NCBI GenBank assembly: GCA_902783755.1
Contig: CACZSC010000098.1
Span: 1 to 26,456, forward strand
Source of the DNA: an uncultured Ruminococcus sp.
GTDB lineage: Bacteria > Bacillota > Clostridia > Oscillospirales > CAG-272
Length of the DNA: 26,456 nucleotides
Reading direction: 5' to 3'
How positions within the stretch are numbered: position 1 is the first letter of the stretch; each line of letters begins with the position of its first letter. Under the pieces are notes generated by a model. The model searched no databases, was not told the origin of the DNA, and worked only from the letters and a program-made list of their open reading frames with translations. Of this stretch, positions 8,022-14,980 are shown piece by piece. The translations under genes and the position numbers were made by a program.

Positions 8022-9236
8022 TCAGTTCTGTTCTCCTCCGTGCTTCCGGTCGTACATGGCGGCAAGTCCTCCGTGGCTGGTCTCCCTGTATTTTTCATTC
8101 ATGTCCTTTCCAGTCTGGTACATGGTGGCGATCACCTCGTCAAAGGACACCTTTCTGGTCTCCGTCAGGAAATGGGCCAGGTTGACGCAGCTGAAAGCCC
8201 TCATGGCCGCTACAGAGTTCCGTTCTATACACGGTATCTGTACCAGTCCCTTCACCGGGTCGCAGGTAAGGCCAAGATTGTGCTCCATCGCGACTTCAGC
8301 CGCATATTCTATCTGTTCCAGACTCATCCTCAGCAGCGATGCGTATCCTCCCGCTGCCATGGAGCATGCCGAGCCTATCTCCGCCTGGCATCCGCACTCG
8401 GCACCGGATATGCTGGCATTCGTCCTGATTACGTTTCCTATCAGTCCCGCAACGGCGAGAGCATCGATTATTTCATCGTCAGGTATTCCCCTGTCTCTGG
8501 AAAGGTAATACATCACCGCAGGTATCACACCGCAGCTTCCGCAGGTCGGGGCAGTGACGACCACGTGCTCACAGGCGTTTTCCTCGCTCACCGCAAAGGC
8601 GTATGCGGACATGAGCCTGTTCTGTGTTATGATCGCGTCCTCGTTGTAGCAGCGCTTCTCGTACAGTATCTTGGCTTTTCTGCTGACCTCCAGGCCTCCG
8701 GGCAAAATACCGGTAGCTGAAAGGCCGGACTGTACGGATCTCTGCATCGCCTCCCAGACTTCCCTTAGGTAATCCTTCAGGGACTCGCTTTCCGTGCGGT
8801 ATATGAACTCGGTAAGCGAAATACCGTCCTTCCTGCATTCGTCCAGTATCTCCGTGAAGTTCTTCTGGGGGTATATCTCCCTCGCTTCGTCAGACACCTC
8901 TCCCTCGACCCGTATGGAACCTCCGCCTATACTGAATATCCTGGCGGAGCCTATGACGTTCCCGTCCTTCAGGGCTCTGAAGTCCATGGTGTTCGGATGC
9001 GGGAGATTGTCGCTCTCCATGCGGAAAAGGATCTCAACGTCGGGGATGACGCTGCGGATCGCTTTTCCGGTTCCGTGTCCCTCGCCGGTATATGCAAGCG
9101 AGCCGTAAAGGGTCACCGAAAAGCCGTCAGCTTCGGGGTATCTTTTCCTGAACAGTTTTGCCGCATTGTACGGTCCGACCGTATGTGAGCTTGACGGTCC
9201 GTTTCCTATCTTGTAGATGCTGCGAATGCTTCTCAT
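8022..9236 (-). CDS. sdaA: L-serine ammonia-lyase (dehydratase), iron-sulfur type, single chain
   Basis: This enzyme deaminates L-serine to pyruvate and ammonia using a labile [4Fe-4S] cluster as Lewis acid. At 404 residues it fuses the beta domain (about 1-150, with GPSSSHTVGP at 13-22) to the alpha catalytic domain, but it is shorter than the roughly 455-residue E. coli SdaA. The alpha domain has TCGSCGVIPA at 231-240, ECGCQAEIGSACSMAAGG at 280-297 and LTCDPVKGLVQIPCIERN at 323-340. By the spacing known for the family (42 then 11 residues), the cluster ligands should be C283, C325 and C336. The ATG at 9236 has only a weak upstream AGAGG. It is the first gene after the strong leftward promoter at 9273-9301. 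In many Bacillota the enzyme is split into SdaAA and SdaAB; here it is one chain. Confidence 0.94.
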   Translation of the reverse strand: MRSIRSIYKIGNGPSSSHTVGPYNAAKLFRKRYPEADGFSVTLYGSLAYTGEGHGTGKAIRSVIPDVEILFRMESDNLPHPNTMDFRALKDGNVIGSARIFSIGGGSIRVEGEVSDEAREIYPQKNFTEILDECRKDGISLTEFIYRTESESLKDYLREVWEAMQRSVQSGLSATGILPGGLEVSRKAKILYEKRCYNEDAIITQNRLMSAYAFAVSEENACEHVVVTAPTCGSCGVIPAVMYYLSRDRGIPDDEIIDALAVAGLIGNVIRTNASISGAECGCQAEIGSACSMAAGGYASLLRMSLEQIEYAAEVAMEHNLGLTCDPVKGLVQIPCIERNSVAAMRAFSCVNLAHFLTETRKVSFDEVIATMYQTGKDMNEKYRETSHGGLAAMYDRKHGGEQN

Positions 9237-9272
9237 GGTCCAGCCTCTTTTTTCCCAGATTTTTCCGTATAT

Positions 9273-9301
9273 ATTATATCACCAAGCGCCGCAAATGACA
9301 A
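9273..9301 (-). promoter_or_regulatory. Sigma-A promoter for the sdaA-hslO-aromatic operon
   Basis: On the minus strand, TTGTCA (9296-9301) and TATAAT (9273-9278) are separated by exactly 17 bases, about 36 bases upstream of the sdaA start. The match to the housekeeping consensus is nearly perfect. Because intergenic gaps down to aroC are 40 bases or less, this may be the main promoter for the whole leftward operon; that is inference. Confidence 0.8.
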
Positions 9302-9379
9302 CTGTGCCTCGATGCCGTAACAGCCTGTGATCCATCTGTTTTTTTATACGCCTGTGCCGTTCCGGATGCGCCCGTTTTG

Positions 9380-9408
9380 TTGACTTTGCCGCTCTGCTGT
9401 GATATCAT
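9380..9408 (+). promoter_or_regulatory. Sigma-A promoter for pfp
   Basis: TTGACT (9380-9385) and TATCAT (9403-9408) are 17 bases apart, ending 30 bases before the pfp ATG. It is divergent from the sdaA promoter; about 78 bases separate the two -35 boxes, and no operator-like inverted repeat is evident between them. Confidence 0.75.
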
Positions 9409-9438
9409 TCTTGTGACAAAACATATGGAGGTTTTTTC

Positions 9439-10689
9439 ATGGAAAAACTGCTTAGAGGAGCTGCTGTGGTAGGACAGTCCGGAGGTCCCACAGCCGCCAT
9501 AAACGCGTCCCTCGCAGGGGTGATAAAAGGCGCAATAGACAACCGGGACACCATCACCAGACTGTACGGCATGAGAAACGGAATCGAAGGTTTCATGGCC
9601 GAGAGGCTGTGTGATCTCTCAGAGATGTTCTCTGACAGCGAAGGAAAGCCGGATGAGGAAAAGCTGGATCTGCTGAGCGCGACGCCCGCTTCCGCCCTCG
9701 GATCCTGCAGGAAAAAACTTCCGCCTACAGACGACCGTGAATTCTATGATAACCTCATTTCACTGTTCCGGAAATACGACATAAGATATTTCTTCTATAT
9801 CGGCGGGAACGACTCCATGGACACGGTCGCGAAGCTGTCGAAATATGTCAGCGGCTCCGATTATGAGATGAGAGTCATAGGCGTACCGAAGACCATAGAC
9901 AACGACCTGGACGGCACAGACCATACACCGGGCTTCGGGTCCGCTGCAAAATACATCGCCACGGTCTCCCAGGAGATAACGGTGGACTGCTCGGTATATA
10001 CCACCAAGGCAGTCACCATCGTTGAATTCATGGGAAGAGACGCCGGATGGCTGACCGCTGCTGCAGCCCTGCCGAGACTCACCTCCGGCCTTGCTCCGGA
10101 CTACGTCTACCTGCCTGAAGTCGCTTTTTCCATGGAAGGATTCTTTGAAGACATAGAGGATGCCTGGAAAAAGCATCCGAACATCGTGATCGCCGTATCC
10201 GAGGGACTGCGTTTCGCGGACGGACATTATGTAGGCGAGGGGACCCAGAGCGGTGCCACCGATGTGTTCGGCCACAAGTATCTTGAGGGCACCGGCAAGG
10301 CGCTTGAGATCGCCGTGAAGGAAAAGTTCGGATGCAAGGTCAGATCCATAGAGATAAACCTTCCCCAGAGATGCGCGTCACACATCCGCTCCGCAACGGA
10401 CATCTCGGAATCCCGCTCCTGCGGCATCGCAGCCGTGAAGTCAGCCCTGAGCGGTCACACCGGGCAGATGATAGCCATGATACGCGAAGCATCCGATGAA
10501 TACAGGATCATATACGCTTCGATGGACGTCGCGAACATCGCAAACGCAGTGAAGAGCGTCCCCCGCGACTTCATCAACGAACGCGGCAACAACGTGACCG
10601 ACGAATGCCTTGAATACATCCTTCCCCTGATCCAGGGCGAGATAGAAACAAAATTCGAAAAAGGACTGCCCAAGTACATAACTCTCTGA
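9439..10689 (+). CDS. pfp: Pyrophosphate-dependent 6-phosphofructokinase
   Basis: The enzyme interconverts fructose 6-phosphate and fructose 1,6-bisphosphate in glycolysis. The 416-residue protein has GQSGGPTAAINASL at 12-25, GGNDSMDT at 122-129, PKTIDNDLDGTDHTPGFGSA at 150-169, MGRDAGWL at 198-205 and an SEG at 254-256. Aspartate at D125 (where ATP enzymes have glycine) and lysine at K151 in PKTIDND (where E. coli PfkA has glycine) are the known markers of pyrophosphate use, so PPi rather than ATP is the likely phosphoryl donor. The protein is also longer than the roughly 320-residue ATP-PFK. The ATG at 9439 has GGAGG at 9427-9431, seven bases away, and its own promoter at 9380-9408. The stop overlaps the start of the permease (TGATG), so the two are translated together. 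Donor specificity is inferred from the markers. Confidence 0.93.
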   Translation: MEKLLRGAAVVGQSGGPTAAINASLAGVIKGAIDNRDTITRLYGMRNGIEGFMAERLCDLSEMFSDSEGKPDEEKLDLLSATPASALGSCRKKLPPTDDREFYDNLISLFRKYDIRYFFYIGGNDSMDTVAKLSKYVSGSDYEMRVIGVPKTIDNDLDGTDHTPGFGSAAKYIATVSQEITVDCSVYTTKAVTIVEFMGRDAGWLTAAAALPRLTSGLAPDYVYLPEVAFSMEGFFEDIEDAWKKHPNIVIAVSEGLRFADGHYVGEGTQSGATDVFGHKYLEGTGKALEIAVKEKFGCKVRSIEINLPQRCASHIRSATDISESRSCGIAAVKSALSGHTGQMIAMIREASDEYRIIYASMDVANIANAVKSVPRDFINERGNNVTDECLEYILPLIQGEIETKFEKGLPKYITL

Positions 10690-11834
10690 TGAAAAAGATC
10701 CTTGGAATAATCAAAAAAGAACCGATGCTTACAGTGTCGGTTCTTGCTGCTGTCATATCGCTTTTCATAACGCCGCCGTCCCTGGAGCTTCTGAGTGACA
10801 TCGACTGGCGCACCCTCGGTACCCTGTTCCTGATGCTCACGGTCCTCGAGGGTTTCAAGAGCGAAAACATATTCAATCCCGTGCTTCGCCTTGCAGGCAG
10901 GATGAGGAGCGTCACCGCACTTTCGTTCTTTCTGGTTTTCTCGGTATTCTTCTCATCCATGTTCGTCACCAACGACGTCTCACTGATCATCTTCGTGCCG
11001 CTGACGATCATACTCTTCAGGGCCGCAGGCAAGGAGCAGTTCATACTTCCCCTCCTGGCCATGGAGAACATAGCAGCCGTGAGAGGCTCTCTGCTGACCC
11101 CCTTCGGAAGTCCCCAGAATCTGTTCATATACGGGCAGAGCGGGGTGAGCGCGTGGAGATTCATTGCATACATGTTCCCGATCTGGATCATTTCAGCCGG
11201 GCTGCTCTGCGTGTTCATACTGATCCTCAACAGGAAGGACCTCAGGGGCAGACCTGAGATCCCGGACGACAAGTTCCCGAAGACCCTTCCCCCGGAAAGG
11301 CGCTGGCGCAGGATCGTTTACCTGGTGCTCTTTGCCGCTGTCATAGTGATGATCGTGACAAGGGCGTCCATATGGATGTATATAGTGCTTGCCGTAGCCG
11401 TCTTCATGCTGTTCTTCGACAGGAAGATCCTGCTCAGGACCGACTATGTGCTGCTTCTCACCTTCTTCTGCTTCTTCGTTTTCTCGTCGTCACTGGCGAG
11501 GAACGAGGCCATCGCGGGATTCCTAAGCAAAGCCATCGCCGGCCGTGAATATTTCGGGAGCATACTTGTGAGCCAGGTTATATCAAACGTGCCGGCAGCC
11601 ATAGTGCTCTATCCCTTCGCAGAAAACAAAGGAGCCCTATTGTACGGTCTTGACTCTGCAGGACTCTGTACGATCATAGGCTCCCTGGCTTCGGTTATAA
11701 ACTACAGGATCTACGTAAGGGAATATCCGGGCAAGGGCAGGCAGTTTTTGAAGTACTTCACCATCATCAGCCTGATCTTCTTTGCGCTGGTGGTGGTCCC
11801 CGGTTACTTCATCAGTCTCTCCCAGCTTCAGTGA
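10689..11834 (+). CDS. Ion-transporter-superfamily permease (SLC13 / ArsB-NhaD type)
   Basis: This 381-residue integral membrane protein has about ten hydrophobic segments, at roughly 14-30, 42-55, 76-110, 116-133, 157-180, 208-244, 251-269, 288-309, 322-336 and 354-375. A polar cytoplasmic loop lies near 182-207. Motifs fit the anion/sodium symporter fold: FVTNDVSLIIFVPL at 92-105, LTPFGSPQNLF at 136-146 (the re-entrant-loop motif of the family) and VISNVPAAI at 297-305 in the second half. Substrate is not readable; the superfamily includes dicarboxylate, citrate, arsenite and Na+/H+ transporters. The ATG overlaps the pfp stop by one base and has no strong ribosome binding site of its own, suggesting coupling to pfp. 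At 381 residues it is a little shorter than most family members (about 420-450). Confidence 0.82.
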   Translation: MKKILGIIKKEPMLTVSVLAAVISLFITPPSLELLSDIDWRTLGTLFLMLTVLEGFKSENIFNPVLRLAGRMRSVTALSFFLVFSVFFSSMFVTNDVSLIIFVPLTIILFRAAGKEQFILPLLAMENIAAVRGSLLTPFGSPQNLFIYGQSGVSAWRFIAYMFPIWIISAGLLCVFILILNRKDLRGRPEIPDDKFPKTLPPERRWRRIVYLVLFAAVIVMIVTRASIWMYIVLAVAVFMLFFDRKILLRTDYVLLLTFFCFFVFSSSLARNEAIAGFLSKAIAGREYFGSILVSQVISNVPAAIVLYPFAENKGALLYGLDSAGLCTIIGSLASVINYRIYVREYPGKGRQFLKYFTIISLIFFALVVVPGYFISLSQLQ

Positions 11835-11849
11835 CCCATACCGGTTTTC

Positions 11850-11890
11850 GGGCTGTTCCGCACATCTGCGGTATCAGCCCTCTTTCTTTT
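11850..11890 (+). terminator. Terminator after the pfp-permease operon
   Basis: GGGCTG (11850-11855) pairs with CAGCCC (11875-11880), enclosing a second perfect stem CCGCA/TGCGG (11858-11862 / 11867-11871) with a CATC loop. A T-rich tail, TCTTTCTTTT, follows. The hairpin overlaps the 3' end of the convergent P-II-like gene. The T-tract is interrupted, so efficiency is uncertain. Confidence 0.6.
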
Positions 11891-12218
11891 CCCCGGTATC
11901 GCGGGGAAAATCGCTCAGTCCGATCGAGCGTTCTATGGGGAGCGAGAAAGCTATCCCCTGCCCCGCACTTCCGAGACCGGCTTCGCTGTATATGGACCGC
12001 AGCACGTCATCCTTGACCTCTGCAGACACCACCATCATGACGATCTCCTTTTCAGGCTGAACGGTGATCTTGAATATCTCCTCGGCCTCCCTGGGGGCAG
12101 CGCCTCTTCCCTTGAAGATCGTGCCTCCCACCGCGCCGGCTTTTCTTGCCGCTGACATCACGGCATCGGAAAACCCTGCATTCACGATGCAGAATACTGC
12201 TTCATACTTATTTTCCAT
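11874..12218 (-). CDS. P-II-like nitrogen-regulatory-fold protein (second of pair)
   Basis: This is a 114-residue protein of the P-II fold, which forms trimers that bind adenine nucleotides or other small effectors and control a partner protein. What can be seen is an opening beta strand (YEAVFCIVNAG), KAGAVGGTIFKGRGAAPRE around 26-44 matching the segment before the T-loop, and a C-terminal AGQGIAFSLPIERSIGL near 85-101 resembling the B-loop region. The T-loop region is short and lacks an evident uridylylation tyrosine, so this is not canonical GlnB or GlnK. I chose the ATG at 12218, nine bases after AAGGGG at 12228-12233; the upstream GTG at 12227 directly abuts that site. Its start lies 11 bases inside the preceding P-II-like gene. 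It is the third gene of the DUF1538 operon and probably regulates that membrane protein. Confidence 0.8.
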   Translation of the reverse strand: MENKYEAVFCIVNAGFSDAVMSAARKAGAVGGTIFKGRGAAPREAEEIFKITVQPEKEIVMMVVSAEVKDDVLRSIYSEAGLGSAGQGIAFSLPIERSIGLSDFPRDTGEKKEG

Positions 12219-12612
12219 CAGACTCACCCCTTACGATACTTCTTTCATTGCTCAGAAAGCCGTAGCTCAGCTTGCCTATCATGCTTGACAGCGGGATCGC
12301 GAATGAGATCCCGGTCTTTCCGTTGACCGTATAGAATCTGCTCTCCAGAGCGTCCATTATCGCATCGAGCTTTTCCTCACGGACGATGCTGAAGATGATG
12401 GTCCTGTTCTTTTCATTCAGGCCCAGGAACTCCGCGGCATCGGGCCGCGCTGTCCCTCTTCCGACGACGCATACCTGAAGGTTGGCGTCGAAAGTCTGAA
12501 GGAAATCCGCGAAGAAAGTCCCCTTTCCCTTCTGGACCACCGTCACGAGCATCATAAGCCTTCCGGGCGCGATGTTCTCCGCGCCGGAAGGGACTCTCAT
12601 GTTGTCACTCAT
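12208..12612 (-). CDS. P-II-like protein (first of pair)
   Basis: A 134-residue paralogue of the following gene with the same fold signatures: a first strand RLMMLVTVVQKGKG (18-31), CVVGRGTARPDAAEFLGL (48-65) leading into a short T-loop equivalent, and NGKTGISFAIPLSSMIG (97-113), which aligns with the GQGIAFSLPIERSIG stretch of its neighbour. About 17 extra residues precede the fold and about 20 follow it. The ATG at 12612 has GGAGGGG at 12621-12627, eight bases away, and lies 16 bases after the stop of the DUF1538 gene. Tandem duplication is likely, and the two may form hetero- or homotrimers. The effector is unknown; calling it a regulator of the DUF1538 transporter rests on gene order and fold. 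Confidence 0.78.
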   Translation of the reverse strand: MSDNMRVPSGAENIAPGRLMMLVTVVQKGKGTFFADFLQTFDANLQVCVVGRGTARPDAAEFLGLNEKNRTIIFSIVREEKLDAIMDALESRFYTVNGKTGISFAIPLSSMIGKLSYGFLSNERSIVRGESDGK

Positions 12613-12628
12613 CTTTACGCCCCCTCCG

Positions 12629-14164
12629 TCACTTCTTAACGAAATATATGATCTGTCCGTCGTCTTCCGAGATTATGCGCCTGACGGCGGCCTTTCTCCT
12701 GATGAACTTCCTTGCGACCGCCTTGAATCCGAGAAGCTGTATCGTGATAAGAGGCGTCATGGCCACGAGCGCCACCACACCGAACGCGTAATCGAGCACC
12801 GCGTCCGCCCCTCTGAGCGCTATACAGGCTCCGATCGTCAGCGGAAGGATGAAGCTGCTCGTGAGGGGGCCGCTGGCGACTCCGCCGGAGTCGAACGCGA
12901 TCGCTGTGTAGATCTTCGGCACGAAGAAGGACAGTCCCAGTGAGATAAGGTATCCGGGTATCAGATAATACAGCAGTGAAAATCCGAATATGAGCCTGAG
13001 GATGGACAGGCCTATCGATATCCCCACGCCCACCGAAAGAGCTACCATCATCTGACGGCGGGTAACGGCGCCTGCAGTCACTTCCTCCACCTGCTGGTTG
13101 AGCACGTGCACGGCCGGTTCGGCCAGCACCACTATCATCCCGATTATGAATGCGAATATCTGAAGGGCGGGCGTGCTGGCTGTCGCCATGCTGTGCCCTA
13201 TCTTGTATCCCACGGGCATGAACCCCACCGCCACAGCCGTCAGGAATATGACCAGTCCGGCAAAGGCAAAGCCCAGGCCTGCCAGGATCTGCATCAGTTT
13301 CTGCTTCGGAAGCTTCAGCGTTACGAACTGAAGGATCAGGAAGAACCCGAGCATGAGAAGCAGTGATTTTGCCACGTCCCATGCGGTATCTCCGAGCAGC
13401 CTGAAGAACTCCGGCCCCAGGGAGCTCTCGATGGAATAATCCGGGATCGGGTAGTTTATCGCCCCTCCGCCCGAGCTCAGGGAAAGGATCAGCACGGCGA
13501 GCACCGGTCCGGCGGAACAGAGCGCGATCAGTCCGAAGCTGTTCTGCTCTGCGTTTTTCCCGCCCAGAGTCTGGGCTATGCCCAGGCCCAGGGCCATTAT
13601 GAACGGGACCGTTATCGGGCCCGTCGTTACTCCGCCAGAATCGAAAGCAAGAGGAAGGAACGACTGCTTTCCGGACGCTATGAGCATGGCTGCGAAGGCA
13701 AACAGCAGCATATAGAAGAACAGGAGCAGTGCCGTGAGATCTGTTTTAGTTATGATGCGGATCACAGCCAGCAGCAAAAACAGGCCCACTCCCACCCCCA
13801 CCGTGATGATGAGGAGCGGCTGGGATATCACCGCGCTGATCTGCTCCGCAAGCACGGAAAGATCAGGTTCGGCTACGGTTATGAGTACGCCCATCAGGAA
13901 ACATATGAGGACAAGGATCCCCAGTTTTCCTGATTTTGTCAGGCCGTCCCCTATATGGCGCCCTATCGGAGTCATCGCCAGATCTGATCCCAGATTGAAC
14001 AGTCCGATCCCCAGCACAAGGAGCAGCGCTGAAATGATGAATATTCCCCTTTCAAGCCACGTGAGCGGCGCGAGCGGGGTGAACGAGAGGATTATCACCA
14101 GTGCCATGACAGGTATGACCGACACCAGCGCCTCCCACAGTTTGCCCAGAAGTGCTTTTCTCAA
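12629..14164 (-). CDS. DUF1538 integral membrane protein with internal duplication
   Basis: This is a 511-residue polytopic membrane protein, probably a transporter or channel of unknown substrate. The protein is two tandem DUF1538 units offset by 250 residues: AEP at 98-100 and 348-350, FDSGGVTTGP at 174-183 and FDSGGVASGP at 424-433, with matching TPIGRHIG / MPVGYKIG stretches upstream and SFGLIALCSAGPV / AFGVVALVAMTPL stretches downstream. Such inverted or tandem repeats are typical of transporter folds, and the polar FDSGG motif inside a hydrophobic setting is a good candidate for the substrate path. A basic cytoplasmic C-terminus (KFIRRKAAVRR) follows the last helix. The start is a TTG at 14164, supported by GGGGAGG at 14170-14176; the next ATG would remove the first membrane helix. 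It heads an operon with two P-II-like genes. Confidence 0.85.
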   Translation of the reverse strand: MRKALLGKLWEALVSVIPVMALVIILSFTPLAPLTWLERGIFIISALLLVLGIGLFNLGSDLAMTPIGRHIGDGLTKSGKLGILVLICFLMGVLITVAEPDLSVLAEQISAVISQPLLIITVGVGVGLFLLLAVIRIITKTDLTALLLFFYMLLFAFAAMLIASGKQSFLPLAFDSGGVTTGPITVPFIMALGLGIAQTLGGKNAEQNSFGLIALCSAGPVLAVLILSLSSGGGAINYPIPDYSIESSLGPEFFRLLGDTAWDVAKSLLLMLGFFLILQFVTLKLPKQKLMQILAGLGFAFAGLVIFLTAVAVGFMPVGYKIGHSMATASTPALQIFAFIIGMIVVLAEPAVHVLNQQVEEVTAGAVTRRQMMVALSVGVGISIGLSILRLIFGFSLLYYLIPGYLISLGLSFFVPKIYTAIAFDSGGVASGPLTSSFILPLTIGACIALRGADAVLDYAFGVVALVAMTPLITIQLLGFKAVARKFIRRKAAVRRIISEDDGQIIYFVKK

Positions 14165-14169
14165 GTTTG

Positions 14170-14176
14170 CCTCCCC
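14170..14176 (-). promoter_or_regulatory. Ribosome binding site deciding the TTG start of the DUF1538 gene
   Basis: GGGGAGG on the minus strand lies five bases before the TTG at 14164. No ATG occurs until residue 20, so this site is the main support for an unusual TTG start. Confidence 0.65.
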
Positions 14177-14202
14177 AGCGGATTCTTCCGCATTTCAGTA
14201 TT

Positions 14203-14231
14203 AATATACCTCATTTCCCGGTGCAATGCAA
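14203..14231 (-). promoter_or_regulatory. Promoter for the DUF1538 / P-II-like operon
   Basis: On the minus strand, TTGCAT (14226-14231) and TATATT (14203-14208) are separated by 17 bases, about 38 bases upstream of the TTG start. Confidence 0.65.
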
Positions 14232-14266
14232 TATCATCCGGACAAACCCTCCCTTCCCGGACGACC

Positions 14267-14296
14267 TTGACACAGCTTCCGCCACTGTGATATAAT
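14267..14296 (+). promoter_or_regulatory. Consensus promoter for tRNA-Gln
   Basis: Perfect TTGACA (14267-14272) and TATAAT (14291-14296) boxes with an 18-base spacer end ten bases before the tRNA. A perfect consensus is typical of stable-RNA promoters. Confidence 0.85.
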
Positions 14297-14306
14297 GTGC
14301 AGGCAT

Positions 14307-14378
14307 TGGGGTATCGTCAAGTGGTAAGACACAGCACTTTGACTGCTGCATTCGTAGGTTCAAATCCTGCTACCCCAG
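14307..14378 (+). tRNA. tRNA-Gln, anticodon UUG
   Basis: A 72-base cloverleaf. The acceptor stem TGGGGTA (14307-14313) pairs with TACCCCA (14371-14377), with discriminator G at 14378. The anticodon stem CAGCA/TGCTG (14332-14336 / 14344-14348) encloses loop CTTTGAC with anticodon TTG at 14339-14341. The T-arm carries GTTCAAATC. The weak first pair (U1-A72) is characteristic of glutamine tRNAs. CCA is not encoded and must be added by nucleotidyltransferase. Whether glutaminylation is direct or goes through Glu-tRNA amidation cannot be told here. Confidence 0.95.
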
Positions 14379-14384
14379 TATATC

Positions 14385-14413
14385 CAGCCGGGCGATCCCC
14401 GGCTGTGTTTTTT
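14385..14413 (+). terminator. Intrinsic terminator after tRNA-Gln, abutting ogt
   Basis: CAGCCGGG (14385-14392) and CCCGGCTG (14398-14405) form an eight-pair GC-rich stem with a five-base loop, followed by TGTTTTTT. The last T (14413) directly touches the GGAGG of the next gene at 14414-14418, leaving no room for a separate promoter. Confidence 0.8.
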
Positions 14414-14422
14414 GGAGGACAT

Positions 14423-14914
14423 ATGGAAATCGTCCGGAATTATGACTCTCCGATAGGCACACTGCTCCTCAGAGCCACGGAATCCGGTCTTGCATCCATC
14501 TCTTTTGCAGATGGACCTGCTGCTCCTTCCGCTTTGGATCCCGCAGACTGCTCTTTGGACAGGATCATCTCTGATACGGAAAAATGGCTCGACGTATATT
14601 TTTCCGGTTCCGTGCCTGATTTCACGCCCCAACTCGCCGTAAGGACGACCGTGTTCAGGGCTGAGATCTATGATATCCTACTCCGAATCCCTTACGGGCA
14701 GACAAGGACCTACGGGGAGATAGCAGCCGATATGGCAGCCGTCCGGGGCATACCGAGGATGTCCGCAAGGGCCGTGGGATCTGCCGTCGGACACAATCCG
14801 GTGCCGATAATAATTCCATGCCACCGGGTCATCGGTGCTGACGGCGGCCTGACAGGTTACTCAGGGGGCCTGGAGAAGAAAGAGTTTCTCCTCCGCCTGG
14901 AAAAAATCATTTAA
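14423..14914 (+). CDS. ogt: Methylated-DNA--protein-cysteine S-methyltransferase (O6-alkylguanine repair)
   Basis: This suicide DNA-repair protein transfers the alkyl group from O6-alkylguanine to its own cysteine. The 163-residue protein has the hallmark PCHRVIG at 132-138 with acceptor C133, preceded by the helix-turn-helix region (YGQTRTYGEIA at 91-101, RAVGSAVGHNPVPII at 116-130) and followed by GGLTGYSGGLEKKEFLL at 141-157. Length is normal for the Ogt/AdaB family. The ATG at 14423 has GGAGG at 14414-14418. The open frame continues upstream through the tRNA, but nothing there is protein-like. Only 44 bases separate it from tRNA-Gln, and most of these form a terminator hairpin, so transcription is probably low-level read-through from the tRNA promoter. 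Confidence 0.95.
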   Translation: MEIVRNYDSPIGTLLLRATESGLASISFADGPAAPSALDPADCSLDRIISDTEKWLDVYFSGSVPDFTPQLAVRTTVFRAEIYDILLRIPYGQTRTYGEIAADMAAVRGIPRMSARAVGSAVGHNPVPIIIPCHRVIGADGGLTGYSGGLEKKEFLLRLEKII

Positions 14915-14917
14915 GGA

Positions 14918-14946
14918 TTGGCTTTTCTCTGCCTTTCGGCTATAAT
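14918..14946 (+). promoter_or_regulatory. Promoter for the TIM-barrel protein gene
   Basis: TTGGCT (14918-14923) and TATAAT (14941-14946) are 17 bases apart, starting just after the ogt stop and ending 34 bases before the next ATG. Confidence 0.75.
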
Positions 14947-14980
14947 ATAGTCAGACCGAGTTACTGATTTTGGAGGAGTC

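Noticed and set aside
8021..8098. Upstream extension of hslO to 8098
   Set aside because: The 26 extra residues lie in the sdaA coding region, are not conserved-looking, and the start at 8020 fits the family and has a GGAGGAG.
11887..11910. Perfect inverted repeat TTTTCCCC/GGGGAAAA as a terminator
   Set aside because: No T-run follows in either direction and it lies inside the P-II-like coding region; the neighbouring hairpin at 11850-11880 is the better candidate.
12208..12612. Canonical GlnB/GlnK nitrogen regulator
   Set aside because: The T-loop region is short, lacks the usual modification tyrosine context, and the neighbour is not an ammonium transporter or glutamine synthetase.
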